DNA of 32,224 nucleotides from Candidatus Krumholzibacteriota bacterium (GTDB lineage Bacteria; Krumholzibacteriota; Krumholzibacteriia; LZORAL124-64-63), in assembly GCA_024275485.1 (NCBI GenBank), contig JAJRZA010000058.1:1-32224 (forward strand), in the 5' to 3' direction. The notes beneath the pieces are model-generated. The model saw nothing but the letters and a program-made list of their open reading frames with translations. It was not told where the DNA came from and ran no database searches. This document shows, piece by piece, positions 7,806-16,743 of this stretch. The position numbers and the translations under genes are program-made. The first letter of the stretch is position 1. Every line of letters begins with the position of its first letter.

Positions 7806-8525
7806 TTAAAACTGTGCAACCAAAACTAGGCCATTGCCCGAAGGCACCAATTGCCAGGCGGATTGGTCGCCTGAGCCTTCTCGGGCCACCGTGCGACCAA
7901 TGATCCAGCCAATGGTTGCCCCCGCAACCACATCCGAAGCGAAATGTTTGTTATCTTCCAACCTGCCCAATCCAGTCAAAACACCCAAGCCGATGCCGAT
8001 GCCGCCGACCCAACCACCATAACGTCGGCTCAATACGCCCGCGGTGGAGAATGCGGAAGCGGTGTGGCCGGATGGAAAGGAATAATCTTCCCCATTGGGC
8101 CGAGTTCGCTGCACAGCTAATTTGGTCAGGCTGACCGTCCCGTAGGTTAAGAGGAGGGAGCGGCTCAAATCATATCCGAGACCCGCCATCTCGCTGTCAT
8201 CGCGCCAGCTTCCCACTGCCCAGCTACCCAAGGCCAGTGGGGCCTGGACCCGTATATCCCCCCAGATATTGCCGAAATCAACTATTGGATCAATAAGGTC
8301 TCCATCCAGCCCCCGCATGGCTCCCTCAGGGTCTTCAATTTCATGGACCAAGAGAGTCGCCGCAATGCCGCCAAGCAGCCACCAGGCATTTTCACTGGAG
8401 GGCAGGGCAGAAACATCGTCCAGGAGATCTCCTGGGAAACTGCCCAGGGATGCATCCTGTGCCAGGGCTGGAATAGAACTCTGAAAAAAATAAAAGACTA
8501 TGCTCCATCGGATAATCAGGGACAA
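7806..8525 (-). CDS. Secreted PAP2-family phosphatase
   Basis: A 239-residue phosphatidic-acid-phosphatase type 2 (acid phosphatase/vanadium haloperoxidase) protein. All three catalytic motifs are present: K135-x6-R142-P143, P151-S-G-H154 and R188-x5-H194-x3-D198, where the usual Ser before Arg188 is Gly. Residues 1-22 form a signal sequence ending at ALAQ, so the active site faces the periplasm or is membrane-attached; typical substrates are undecaprenyl pyrophosphate or lipid phosphates. The start is TTG at 8525, supported by AGGAAAGG upstream; no ATG lies near. It is convergent with the permease operon and divergent from the CYTH gene. Confidence 0.88.
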   Translation of the reverse strand: MSLIIRWSIVFYFFQSSIPALAQDASLGSFPGDLLDDVSALPSSENAWWLLGGIAATLLVHEIEDPEGAMRGLDGDLIDPIVDFGNIWGDIRVQAPLALGSWAVGSWRDDSEMAGLGYDLSRSLLLTYGTVSLTKLAVQRTRPNGEDYSFPSGHTASAFSTAGVLSRRYGGWVGGIGIGLGVLTGLGRLEDNKHFASDVVAGATIGWIIGRTVAREGSGDQSAWQLVPSGNGLVLVAQF

Positions 8526-8624
8526 GGGGATTACCTTTCCTGTGGGTTTCCTGCCAGGCTACTTTCTGGTATTGTAGGTTAAAATCGAAATAGGTCCATT
8601 TTATTCCCGAAAGAAATAATAAAA

Positions 8625-9149
8625 ATGCCGCACAATATTGAAATCAAGGCGCGAGTGAAAAATCCCGAATCGTTCCTGGTGTTTGCCGTGACCCTGGCCG
8701 ACAAACCCCAGGAACTGATCATTCAGAAAGATACTTTTTTCCAAGTTCCCAAGGGTCGTTTGAAGCTGCGCGATTTTGGTGACGGCACCGGCGAATTGAT
8801 TCGTTACCACCGTCCCGATCAACCTGGGCCCAAGATTTCGGACTATGCCATCAGCTCCACTGATGATCCGGCGGGTTTGGCCGAAGTTTTGGAAAACTCG
8901 CTCCCAGTGATTGGTGTGGTCAGCAAAAAACGCACGCTGCTGTGGTGTGGACGAACCCGGATACATCTGGATGATGTGGAAGATCTGGGTTGGTTCATGG
9001 AGTTGGAGGTAGTGTTGAAACAAGGGGAAGATCCGAATGCGGGTGAAACCGAAGCCAGACGATTGATGCAGGATCTGGGCATCGGAACGGAAGATCTTGT
9101 GGAAGGGGCTTACCTTGATTTGTTGCGACAAAAATCAACTCACGGCTAA
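8625..9149 (+). CDS. CYTH-domain protein (class IV adenylate cyclase / triphosphatase family)
   Basis: A 174-residue soluble protein with the CYTH triphosphate-tunnel fold. Seen features are the N-terminal NIEIKARV (4-11), the KLRDFGDG strand (51-58), a Y-x-R pair (RYHRP, 60-64), KKRTLLW and RIHLDDVEDLGWFMELEV, with acidic and basic residues alternating as expected for a metal-triphosphate tunnel. The family includes CyaB adenylate cyclases, thiamine triphosphatases and inorganic triphosphatases; sequence alone does not separate them. Length is normal. The ribosome site is weak (GAAAG). The 87-base gap to the CDF gene holds no visible terminator. Confidence 0.85.
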   Translation: MPHNIEIKARVKNPESFLVFAVTLADKPQELIIQKDTFFQVPKGRLKLRDFGDGTGELIRYHRPDQPGPKISDYAISSTDDPAGLAEVLENSLPVIGVVSKKRTLLWCGRTRIHLDDVEDLGWFMELEVVLKQGEDPNAGETEARRLMQDLGIGTEDLVEGAYLDLLRQKSTHG

Positions 9150-9236
9150 ATTGCATCGGGCTGGTTGACTAACATCCCAGCATGGCGGACTATCCTGTTG
9201 GCCATTTTTTGAATTCGTACCACCGAGGAGCAACCC

Positions 9237-10163
9237 GTGTCCCTTGCCGGTTCCAAAAAAGTGATTTATGCCGCCATGGCGGGAAATACCTTGATTTCCA
9301 TCACCAAATTGTTCGCCGCCAGCGTGACCGGCAGCAGCGCCATGCTCTCCGAAGGCATCCACTCCATTGTCGATACCGGCAACCAGGGGTTGTTGCTCCT
9401 GGGGTTGAAAAAAGCAGCCAAGCCGGCGGACGAGGCCCATCCATTCGGTTATGGCAAGGAAGTCTACTTCTGGTCCTTCGTGGTGGCCATCCTGATTTTC
9501 GCGGTGGGCGCCGGAGCCTCTCTCTACGAAGGCATCCACCGCCTTCAGCACCCCAAGCCCATTGAAAATGTAAACCTGACCTACATTGTTCTGGGCTTGT
9601 CGATGATATTCGAAGGTGCAGCCTGGTACCTGGCCCTGAAGGAAGTCAGCCGATTAAAGGGACGACGTTCTTTCTATCAGGAAGTGCGGCGCAGCAAAGA
9701 CCCATCGGCTTTTGTGGTTCTGTTTGAAGATTCTGCAGCCATGGCCGGTATTCTGGTGGCATTTCTGGGCATCTGGGTGGGTCAGCAAACAGGGTGGTTG
9801 TGGCTCGATGGAGCCGCCTCGGTGGTCATTGGCCTGATCCTGGCCCTGACCGCCTGGCTCCTGGCGGTTGAAACCAAGGACCTGCTCATTGGTGAAAGCG
9901 CGGTGCCCGAAGTCGTCGCCAGTGTGCGCGAATTGGCAGCCGAAGTGAACCAGGTGGAATACGTGAACGAAGTCCTGACCCTGCATATGGGGCCGCAATA
10001 CGTATTGGTGAACCTGAGTTTGGATTTCCGGAACGACTGCACTGCGGATGAAATTGAAGAAGCCATCGCAAAACTTGATCAGCGTATCAAGCTGAATTGG
10101 CCCCTGGTGAAAAAGGTTTTTGTGGAGGCTGAACGCCGGAAATCAAATCCCGACAAAATGTGA
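9237..10163 (+). CDS. Cation diffusion facilitator transporter (ZnT9-like)
   Basis: A 308-residue inner-membrane metal/proton antiporter of the CDF family. The first metal-site half is S38-E-G-I-H42-S-I-V-D46. The HPFGYGKEVYFWS loop (68-80) is the typical CDF signature. The helix-5 half reads F-E164-D165-S-A-A in place of the common HxxxD, which is characteristic of the SLC30A9/ZnT9 branch, so metal choice may differ from classical zinc exporters. Six hydrophobic segments precede a C-terminal ferredoxin-like cytoplasmic domain. The GTG start at 9237 follows CGAGGAG by six bases. It appears to be its own unit. Confidence 0.9.
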   Translation: MSLAGSKKVIYAAMAGNTLISITKLFAASVTGSSAMLSEGIHSIVDTGNQGLLLLGLKKAAKPADEAHPFGYGKEVYFWSFVVAILIFAVGAGASLYEGIHRLQHPKPIENVNLTYIVLGLSMIFEGAAWYLALKEVSRLKGRRSFYQEVRRSKDPSAFVVLFEDSAAMAGILVAFLGIWVGQQTGWLWLDGAASVVIGLILALTAWLLAVETKDLLIGESAVPEVVASVRELAAEVNQVEYVNEVLTLHMGPQYVLVNLSLDFRNDCTADEIEEAIAKLDQRIKLNWPLVKKVFVEAERRKSNPDKM

Positions 10164-10206
10164 CGAATATTCTTCGAGAAGTGGGAGTTTGTATTTTTCA
10201 AAAACT

Positions 10207-10269
10207 TATTTGGGAACGATGCAATAAATGCCAGGTACAGGGGGTCGACCAACCTCATTTGGAAACGAT
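10207..10269 (-). repeat. Short direct repeat spanning the DUF547 gene end
   Basis: ATTTGGGAACGATG (about 10209-10222) and ATTTGGAAACGATG (10257-10270) match at 13 of 14 bases in the same orientation, 48 bases apart. The second copy encodes the last codons and stop of the DUF547 protein, so the first looks like a partial duplicate of that gene end. The bases between include a GGTCGACC palindrome. Confidence 0.35.
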
Positions 10270-11055
10270 GTTCAGGGACCAGTCATAGGACATGAAATCG
10301 ATTTCCACATCCCCTTGGGGCATCGCTTCGGTCCGATATCGGCGGATAAACTGCAGCACCGATCCCCCACCCTTCTCAAAATCATCACCATACCAATCAA
10401 AAATCTTCGTCAGCTTCAATTTTTCGCCGTCCACCCGCACCCACTGATCACGATTCAGGGCCACCCGGCAAGCGGCATCAAGTTGCTCGGACAGGCGTTC
10501 GGCGGCAAAGGTTTCATCGCTCAAGGGAGGGCAACCGATAGAAGCGCAATTGAGGGCAAAGTGGATGCGAGCATCACCAAAATCCGGCCTGATGATGTCG
10601 TTTTCAATGTTGTTCAAAGTGAGCTTGCGGCCGGCCACTGTGACCAGCTCCCGCTTCCAGGGTGATTTTTTCATAAAACCACCGATATCCTTGATGCTGT
10701 CGAGGGGATAGTTGTCCAGGATGAGACGCAAGGTGACGGCGTTGTAGAGGTTGATCCAGTAGGCCAAAGCTGCATCCCGGGGCCAATCGGCAGGATCCAG
10801 GGCCGACAGCTGCTCCACATACCGGCCCATCGCCTTGGCATCGTCCTGGTTGGCGAACCATGCCTCGTAATCCACCAGGTGGTTGTGCACATAGTTACCC
10901 AGGAGACGGTTGAAATCAGCATCCAGTCCGGTGGTTTCACCAGCGGTGACCGTTACAGCTGCAGTGGCGGTGGCAGTAGTTGCATAAGCGGCACCGGCTG
11001 AAAGAACCAGGCCTGAAAGAGCCAACACCAAAGTAAGATTGCGGCAGGTATTCAT
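10255..11055 (-). CDS. Exported DUF547 protein
   Basis: A 266-residue secreted protein of the DUF547 family, function unknown. Residues 1-25 form a signal peptide (CRNLTLVLALSGLVLSAGAAYA). The DUF547 landmarks are DYEAWF (about 62-67), AYWINLYNAVTLRLIL and HFALNCASIGCPPL; the last carries two conserved cysteines that could form a disulphide or ligand pair. The family fold recalls papain/transglutaminase-like proteins, but activity is not established. The ATG at 11055 is chosen over a longer frame because AAGGAG lies eight bases upstream, inside the end of the preceding gene; the two genes are one base apart and surely co-transcribed. Confidence 0.85.
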   Translation of the reverse strand: MNTCRNLTLVLALSGLVLSAGAAYATTATATAAVTVTAGETTGLDADFNRLLGNYVHNHLVDYEAWFANQDDAKAMGRYVEQLSALDPADWPRDAALAYWINLYNAVTLRLILDNYPLDSIKDIGGFMKKSPWKRELVTVAGRKLTLNNIENDIIRPDFGDARIHFALNCASIGCPPLSDETFAAERLSEQLDAACRVALNRDQWVRVDGEKLKLTKIFDWYGDDFEKGGGSVLQFIRRYRTEAMPQGDVEIDFMSYDWSLNIVSK

Positions 11056-11056
11056 T

Positions 11057-12631
11057 TTATTGCTCCTTGTTGGCATCAGTTTGCCAAACCACGGCCGCTG
11101 CCTCCAGAAAGCCACCTGTAATCGGGTGTTTCACTGTAGGCAGGAAAGTCAGAATTTTGAAATCACCACCGGACAAATCGGGCCCGGCAGGAAGGGACAA
11201 CGCAAGCAACGGAGACGACGGTGCAGCCCGCAGAAAATCAGACCAGGTGCGATGAAAAATTCCATCGCCGAAAATGGCCACCCGCCCAGAGGGATCGCCC
11301 AGATACCAGTGCAATTGACAGGCAAAACCGTAGTCGCCGGCCACAATCCAATCCATGGGAGCCGTGTCCCCCTGGGTTGCGGACCAACTGGCTTTCACCT
11401 CCTGGGCAAAGGCGGTCACATCGTCGTATTCATGCAGGTGATCGGTCCAGGTCTTGCTTGTGGAAACAGACGTTTCGCGAACTCCGGCCTGGGTGGAGTA
11501 AGTGAGCCAGCCCAGGGATTTATTACGGGTGGCAACCTTTTTTTCCAGGTTAATCAGCAAATCCGGCCGCATCAGAATGGCCGTTTGGCCGAAACCGGTC
11601 ATGATAGTCAGGGCCAGACCTATGGTGGCAAAAGCCTTGACCGAAGATGATGTTTTCAGCCTCGGCAATCGGGTTGGCCAGAGCAACAACAAAGCCGGCA
11701 GCACCCAGTTGCCCTTAAATTGCCCGCGCAGCAAGGCGGCGGCAATAAAAACGGCCAACAAGATTCCCGCGGCGGCCAAACTGGCCCTGGCTTCGCGCCT
11801 GCGCTGATCATCCGGGCCGGTACGAAAATCGTGCCAGCGTTGCCGGAATCCGAAAATGGACCATCCTACCAGCAGGAAACCACCCAAAAAGAGAGCCGCC
11901 CCCGCAGCAGCCATACCCTTGCCAAACCAGGGCACCGTCGGTGCCATCAGGCCAAATTCAGCCATGCCGGCGAGCATCTCGGGTTTCATGGTGAAAGCCA
12001 CCACCAGAGCCGTCAGAACCAGGACCATTCTTGCAGCCCACAGCTGCCTTCGGTCGATAGTGGTCATGAATCCAAACAACCACCAGGCCACCGGCAAAAT
12101 CAAAACGCCTGTCGGCTTGGACATCACCGCAGCAATGGCGGCCAAAACAACCAACCAAAGACGGTTGTGCTGTGAGGCCAAAACCAAGGCCAGAAGAGAG
12201 GCCAGCAGAAAATTATCAGGATGCAAAATCGACCCCGCAAATCCTTGCCAGGGGCTGAAGGCAAGAACCATGGCCGCCAGCCAACGCAATGATGATGAGG
12301 TTCCGGCCCCTGCCAAACGTCGATCGTTGAGATACAAAACCAAAAAACCCAGAATGATTACCGGTGACCGCAAAGCCCACAGGGTGTGCCCGCCAAAACC
12401 CTCGGCCAGGCGTATGGCCATCTGCACCATAGGCGAATAGGACGGTTCCGGATGATGCGCCCAATAGTGGTAGGCCGCTTCGTCCCTTCCCGGACCCGGC
12501 AGCATCCACAGAGGCGCGCGGAGCACGGTCACTGCCAGGACAAAAATCCCAATCAAAGCAGTGGTCCTGGCTGGGGAGTCGTCGCCCGCGGGCAAATCAG
12601 AATTTGGTATTCCGGTTGGCAATTTGAACAT
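11057..12631 (-). CDS. ArnT/PMT-like GT-C membrane glycosyltransferase
   Basis: A 524-residue polytopic membrane protein of the GT-C superfamily (glycosyltransferase family 39/83-like). The first periplasmic loop has the key acidic pair in GPGRDEAAYHYW (D50, E51), and SPMVQMAIRL follows, as in enzymes that take sugar from undecaprenyl-phosphate carriers. About ten hydrophobic helices run to residue 350; a soluble periplasmic domain of about 150 residues closes the protein. The acceptor is unknown. It is transcribed with the DUF547 gene and divergently from arsM, 203 bases away. Whether it belongs with the nearby arsenosugar locus or only with DUF547 is uncertain. The ribosome site is weak. 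Confidence 0.82.
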   Translation of the reverse strand: MFKLPTGIPNSDLPAGDDSPARTTALIGIFVLAVTVLRAPLWMLPGPGRDEAAYHYWAHHPEPSYSPMVQMAIRLAEGFGGHTLWALRSPVIILGFLVLYLNDRRLAGAGTSSSLRWLAAMVLAFSPWQGFAGSILHPDNFLLASLLALVLASQHNRLWLVVLAAIAAVMSKPTGVLILPVAWWLFGFMTTIDRRQLWAARMVLVLTALVVAFTMKPEMLAGMAEFGLMAPTVPWFGKGMAAAGAALFLGGFLLVGWSIFGFRQRWHDFRTGPDDQRRREARASLAAAGILLAVFIAAALLRGQFKGNWVLPALLLLWPTRLPRLKTSSSVKAFATIGLALTIMTGFGQTAILMRPDLLINLEKKVATRNKSLGWLTYSTQAGVRETSVSTSKTWTDHLHEYDDVTAFAQEVKASWSATQGDTAPMDWIVAGDYGFACQLHWYLGDPSGRVAIFGDGIFHRTWSDFLRAAPSSPLLALSLPAGPDLSGGDFKILTFLPTVKHPITGGFLEAAAVVWQTDANKEQ

Positions 12632-12755
12632 CCTTACTCGATTGATCTTCTTGTGCAGATTGTAGGAAATGGTTTGAGGATGGCAACGTCAAAATTACCC
12701 AATCGGCATATGGCACCAACAAATTCGGGAGTGCGCCATCGTCGAGAGGTCCCAT

Positions 12756-12767
12756 CCAATTAATTGG
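12756..12767. promoter_or_regulatory. Perfect palindrome in the divergent region upstream of arsM
   Basis: CCAATTAATTGG is a 12-base perfect palindrome, extended by GGG-AGG on one side and CCCAT on the other. It lies 67 bases before the arsM start, just upstream of a TATTATAAAA stretch (about 12792-12801) that could hold a -10 box. It could be an operator; no regulator gene is seen in the window. Confidence 0.3.
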
Positions 12768-12834
12768 GAGGCAATTTCCCTGAATCCTCCTATTATAAAA
12801 TCAGACTCAATTCAAACCACCCACAGGAGAAACC

Positions 12835-13905
12835 ATGTCCGAATCCAAGGGAAGAACCTTCGACGCCAAAGAAAACGCTCGTGAGTACTACGGCAAGGAA
12901 TTGACCGCCACCAGCGATTTGAGGACCACGGCCTGCTGCACCACCGAGTCCATCCCGGCTTATGTGAAAGAAGTTCTGGTGGAAATCCACGCCGAGGTTT
13001 TGACCAAGTATTATGGCTGCGGCACCGCTTTTCCTCCAGATCTTCACGGTTTGCGGGTGCTGGATCTGGGTTGCGGCACCGGCCGGGATTCCTACGTCAT
13101 GTCAAAACTGGTGGGGCCCGAAGGGTTCGTCTTCGGGTTGGACATGACGACCGAGCAGATTGATGTGGCTCGGCGTCATCAACAACACATGGCCGAAAAA
13201 TTCGGTTATGACCGATCCAATGTAAAATTCGTGCAGGATGTCATTGAAAACATGGACCAGCACTTCGAAGCCGACTCCCTGGACATGGTGACTTCCAATT
13301 GCGTGATCAATCTGCTTGAGGACAAGGAGCCGGTTCTGGCCAAGGTCCACCGTCTACTGCGCCAGGGCGGGGAGTTTTATTTCTCGGATGTGTACGTGGA
13401 CCGTCGTTTGCCCGATGATGTCAAAATCCATCCCATGCTGCACGGCGAATGTCTTGGTGGGGCCTTGTACGATGGCGATTTTGAGCGTATGGCCCGTAAC
13501 GTGGGTTTCCCCGACCCCCGCCTGGTTTCCAGCAGGGTCATTGACCTTGAACCCGAGGTGGAGGCGCTGGTCAACAACGCTGTTTTCACGTCCCGCACTT
13601 ACCGGTTGTGGAAAATCGAAGGCATGGAAGAGACCTGCGAGGATTTCGGACAGGTGGCCATTTACAATGGTGGACACCCCGAAGGAAAAGACCGTTACAC
13701 CCTGGACAAGGAACACGTCTTTGACAGGGGCCGACCAGAACGAGTGTGCGGCAATACCGTAAAGGTGCTTACGGAATCCCGCCTGGCTCCGTTCTTCACC
13801 GTGCATGGAGATTTCAGCACGCATTATGGGCTTTTCACCGGCTGCGGCACCGAGGCCTTCAATCGTTTGGGATCAAATGACGACGATGCCGGATGCGGTT
13901 GCTGA
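12835..13905 (+). CDS. arsM: Arsenite S-adenosylmethionine methyltransferase ArsM
   Basis: A 356-residue cytoplasmic enzyme that methylates As(III) with SAM. The SAM fold carries VLDLGCGTGRD (75-85). The arsenic-binding cysteines are Cys34/35, Cys62, Cys156 (SNCVINL) and Cys206 (HGECLGGALY). The spacing 34-62 and 156-206 equals that of the four conserved cysteines of characterised algal ArsM (44-72 and 174-224, from memory). The C-terminal domain (from about 265) has CEDFGQVAIYNGG and GNTVKVL, usual for the long ArsM form found with arsenosugar genes. The tail ends GCGC. AGGAG lies before the ATG. Its end overlaps the convergent GT-C gene by 47 bases. With arsS downstream on the other strand, its likely product is dimethylarsenite for arsenosugar synthesis. 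Confidence 0.93.
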   Translation: MSESKGRTFDAKENAREYYGKELTATSDLRTTACCTTESIPAYVKEVLVEIHAEVLTKYYGCGTAFPPDLHGLRVLDLGCGTGRDSYVMSKLVGPEGFVFGLDMTTEQIDVARRHQQHMAEKFGYDRSNVKFVQDVIENMDQHFEADSLDMVTSNCVINLLEDKEPVLAKVHRLLRQGGEFYFSDVYVDRRLPDDVKIHPMLHGECLGGALYDGDFERMARNVGFPDPRLVSSRVIDLEPEVEALVNNAVFTSRTYRLWKIEGMEETCEDFGQVAIYNGGHPEGKDRYTLDKEHVFDRGRPERVCGNTVKVLTESRLAPFFTVHGDFSTHYGLFTGCGTEAFNRLGSNDDDAGCGC

Positions 13906-15163
13906 TTCCTGCCCAAAGCACGATCCCGTAAAAGGGCAGGTACTGCACCCAGCGCACCCAGGTCGTTTCGGACCATAGGTCCTGCAGTTGATGGTTGATG
14001 ACCACCAGGTCGGCCAGGGGAACCAGCACCACCAACGCGAGCAGGGCCGGTTGGGGACGCAGCACAAGCAAGGGCATCGCGCTGATCAAATACCAGGGAA
14101 ACAAGGTCGGCGTGAAGATGATGAATACCATCTGGGCCGCCAGGACCCTGGCTAAAAAATCACGCCCCCGCCAAGCCACTAGCAGGATCCCCAAACCCGT
14201 CAGGATTCCGGAGAGCAGATGAGCCCTGCCCATGGGAAATATGCTCTCAAAAATGGCCCCCACGCTGCCGTTGAAAGACCAGTCCGTGGCCATCAGCCAG
14301 GTAGAGCTGAACAGCAGCCAGCCTGCCTGCCGGAACGGGATGTAGGACACAACTGACACCAAGATAAACACTGCCAAAAGACGAACGGTCCGACGCCAAC
14401 CAAGCTCCAAGGCAATGGCGGGTAGAAACATAAGCGGCAAAGGTTTGACCAGGCAGGCCATGGCTAGCCAAAGACCCGAGCGGCCACCCTTCCCAGCCAA
14501 CACGGCACTGATCAGCAAAGCCACAAAGGGCAGGGTGAACATGTCCAGGTGACCTGGCAAATATCCCTGACAAACCAGCAGCGGCGACCAGACCATCAGC
14601 AACAACCAGTTGACCGATTGGTGGCGTCTTTTCAGCTCCCTGGCCAGAACAATCCAGGTCAGAATTTCGGCCAGCAGACTGAGCCATTGCAGGCCCTGCA
14701 AATTTCCCGGGCTGAGTTTGTATCCCACCGTAAAAATGCCCTGGGCCACTGGTGGGTAACAGGTGATGTTCCAGGGATGGTTGATGCGGTCATCCACGGG
14801 ATCGGTCCACAGGCGGGCCACCAGGGGATCGTTGGGGGAATGCATGAAAGGATTCACACCGTGGGCATTGGCCTTGCCATCCCAGTGGTAGCGGGCGGCA
14901 TCATCGCTCAACTCGCGGGTGGCGGGCATGATCAACAATCGCATGAATATGGCGAGCAGGGCGACCATGAAGAGCAAGCTGCGAGGCACGGTTTGTTCGT
15001 GCCACAGCCAGGCGGTCGCCAAAACCAGGACCCCACCTGCCACGGACAAGGTCATGGCCAGCCAGGTCCACTGGGAGAAATCCCCGACGTCTCGACCCAG
15101 GGCAGCGGTGCCTGCCAGCATAACCAGGGCCGTAGAAACCAGAAGCGTCCTGCGCAAGATCAT
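13859..15163 (-). CDS. GT-C membrane glycosyltransferase (GT87/mannosyltransferase-like)
   Basis: A 434-residue polytopic membrane protein with about eleven helices. The first outer loop holds the acidic SDDAARYHWDGKANAHG (86-102) and VNPFMHSP, a pattern (DD..RY.WDG......NP) shared by polyprenyl-phosphate-dependent mannosyl/glucosyltransferases of the GT-C class. It should transfer a sugar on the periplasmic side. The start overlaps the stop of the cellulose-synthase-like gene (ATGA), which couples them. It is the last gene of the minus-strand arsenosugar cluster, and its 3' end overlaps arsM. Donor and acceptor cannot be read. The short charged C terminus (RIRHRRH) fits a cytoplasmic end. 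Confidence 0.82.
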   Translation of the reverse strand: MILRRTLLVSTALVMLAGTAALGRDVGDFSQWTWLAMTLSVAGGVLVLATAWLWHEQTVPRSLLFMVALLAIFMRLLIMPATRELSDDAARYHWDGKANAHGVNPFMHSPNDPLVARLWTDPVDDRINHPWNITCYPPVAQGIFTVGYKLSPGNLQGLQWLSLLAEILTWIVLARELKRRHQSVNWLLLMVWSPLLVCQGYLPGHLDMFTLPFVALLISAVLAGKGGRSGLWLAMACLVKPLPLMFLPAIALELGWRRTVRLLAVFILVSVVSYIPFRQAGWLLFSSTWLMATDWSFNGSVGAIFESIFPMGRAHLLSGILTGLGILLVAWRGRDFLARVLAAQMVFIIFTPTLFPWYLISAMPLLVLRPQPALLALVVLVPLADLVVINHQLQDLWSETTWVRWVQYLPFYGIVLWAGISNRIRHRRHLIPND

Positions 15164-16710
15164 GAGGTATTCTGGGAAGGTGCCGGTCCATGGTGGCGAC
15201 GATCATGCATGATGGAAAGAATGCCCACCGCAGAAAACCCCCAGGCCTGCACCAGCAGCATGAAACCGCCGCCGGTGCCCACCTTGATCACGAATGAGGT
15301 GAAAGCCCCCAGGGCCCACACACCCATGAAGAGTTCAAATAGGACCATCCAATTCAAGGGTTGGCGATAGCCACCGTTGCCGATGGACGAGGCCTGCCCA
15401 ATCTTTCCGGTTTTGTCTTCGGCCTGGCTGCCCAGCTTGGGTGTTCTCACGAATTCGCCGCCTTTGAGGCCCAGCAGGGCCCTGGCAACGGCCAGGCTGT
15501 TGTTGACCGCCAACCCAATGCCGATGCCCACCAGCAACGGCATCAACATGATAGTGCGCACCCACCTTCCCCCGGTTACGGCCTGGGAAAGGACATAGAG
15601 AGTGCTCGGGCCAAAAAGTGCCGCCAGCATCACCACCACCAGGGGCAGGGTCAGGATATCGGCGAAAGCCACACCCCGCAGCAAGATCAACGGCAAAATC
15701 AACAGGGTCAGAATCAGGATCAAAGGATGAATCAGGTAATGAGTCAGATGCAGTGCCGCCTGGATCCTTTTGAAAATCCCCAAATCAGATCGCACCAAAA
15801 CCCTGGGCAGCATTTTCATGGCGCACTGGATGGAGCCCGTGGCCCAGCGTCTTTGCTGGGACTTCAGTGCGTTGATATCCGTTGGAACTTCAGCGGGAGT
15901 GACATAATTCATCAGGTAGCGCGGACGCCAGCCGCGCAGCAGGGCCCGGTAGCTGAGGTCCAGATCTTCGGTGAGGGTATCGGCTTTCCAACCACCTGCG
16001 TCGGAAATGGCGGCCGTACGCCAAATCCCCGCCGTACCGTTGAAATTGAAAAAGAGGCCGTGCCAGGCCCGGGCCGACTGCTCAATCACGAAGTGCCCGT
16101 CGATGCCGATGCTTTGCAGCTCAGTCAGCAATGCAAAATTCCGGTTTCGGTGGCCCCAACGGGTCTGCACAAAACAGCATCGGGTATCGGCCAGAAGGAA
16201 AGGTACGGTTTGCTGCAGAAAGTCCGGTGGTGGAACAAAATCAGCATCGAAAATGGCAACAAATTCGCCTTTGGCCACCTTCAATCCTTCGGCCAGGGCG
16301 CCGGCCTTGAAGCCTTGCCGATGCTCACGTCGAATATGATGAATGTCGTGCCCGAGAACCTGGAGTTCGTTTACCAATTCGGCTACCAGGAACGAGGTCT
16401 CGTCGGTAGAATCATCCAGCACCTGAATTTCATGACGGTCCCGGCGATAGTCAAAAGCACACACTGCCCGCAACAGGCGAGCCACCACATTTTTTTCGTT
16501 GTAAATGGGCAGTTGAGTGGTGACATGGGGCACCGATGATTCGGTCAGGGCGTGCTGCGCCAGAATCTCCTGATCCTTCACCGCTTGCCGTTTGCGCCTG
16601 GGAACCATCAAAAACACCATGATATAGGCATTCAGACCGTAAACAAGCAGCCCCACGGAAGCCGCGATGTATAGACCGAGCACCAGGTGCACAAATTGAT
16701 CCATGATCAT
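15160..16710 (-). CDS. Cellulose-synthase-like GT2 membrane glycosyltransferase
   Basis: A 516-residue inner-membrane family 2 glycosyltransferase of the BcsA/CslA type. One or two N-terminal helices (8-37) lead to a cytoplasmic GT-A domain with all four motifs: D99-D100, D155-A-D157, T247-E-D249 and Q285-x-x-R288-W289. The acceptor-loop FNFNGTAGIWR (221-231) is typical. Several C-terminal helices follow. Enzymes with these motifs are often processive beta-glycan synthases (cellulose, glucomannan) or make glycolipids. No PilZ domain is visible, so direct c-di-GMP control is not suggested. Start M1 at 16710 or M3 at 16704 is possible. It lies 33 bases after the polyferredoxin gene and overlaps the GT-C gene. 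Its role in an arsenosugar setting is unknown. Confidence 0.88.
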   Translation of the reverse strand: MIMDQFVHLVLGLYIAASVGLLVYGLNAYIMVFLMVPRRKRQAVKDQEILAQHALTESSVPHVTTQLPIYNEKNVVARLLRAVCAFDYRRDRHEIQVLDDSTDETSFLVAELVNELQVLGHDIHHIRREHRQGFKAGALAEGLKVAKGEFVAIFDADFVPPPDFLQQTVPFLLADTRCCFVQTRWGHRNRNFALLTELQSIGIDGHFVIEQSARAWHGLFFNFNGTAGIWRTAAISDAGGWKADTLTEDLDLSYRALLRGWRPRYLMNYVTPAEVPTDINALKSQQRRWATGSIQCAMKMLPRVLVRSDLGIFKRIQAALHLTHYLIHPLILILTLLILPLILLRGVAFADILTLPLVVVMLAALFGPSTLYVLSQAVTGGRWVRTIMLMPLLVGIGIGLAVNNSLAVARALLGLKGGEFVRTPKLGSQAEDKTGKIGQASSIGNGGYRQPLNWMVLFELFMGVWALGAFTSFVIKVGTGGGFMLLVQAWGFSAVGILSIMHDRRHHGPAPSQNTS

Positions 16711-16743
16711 GATCGATTCAATATCCTTGGCTTGATACGATAA

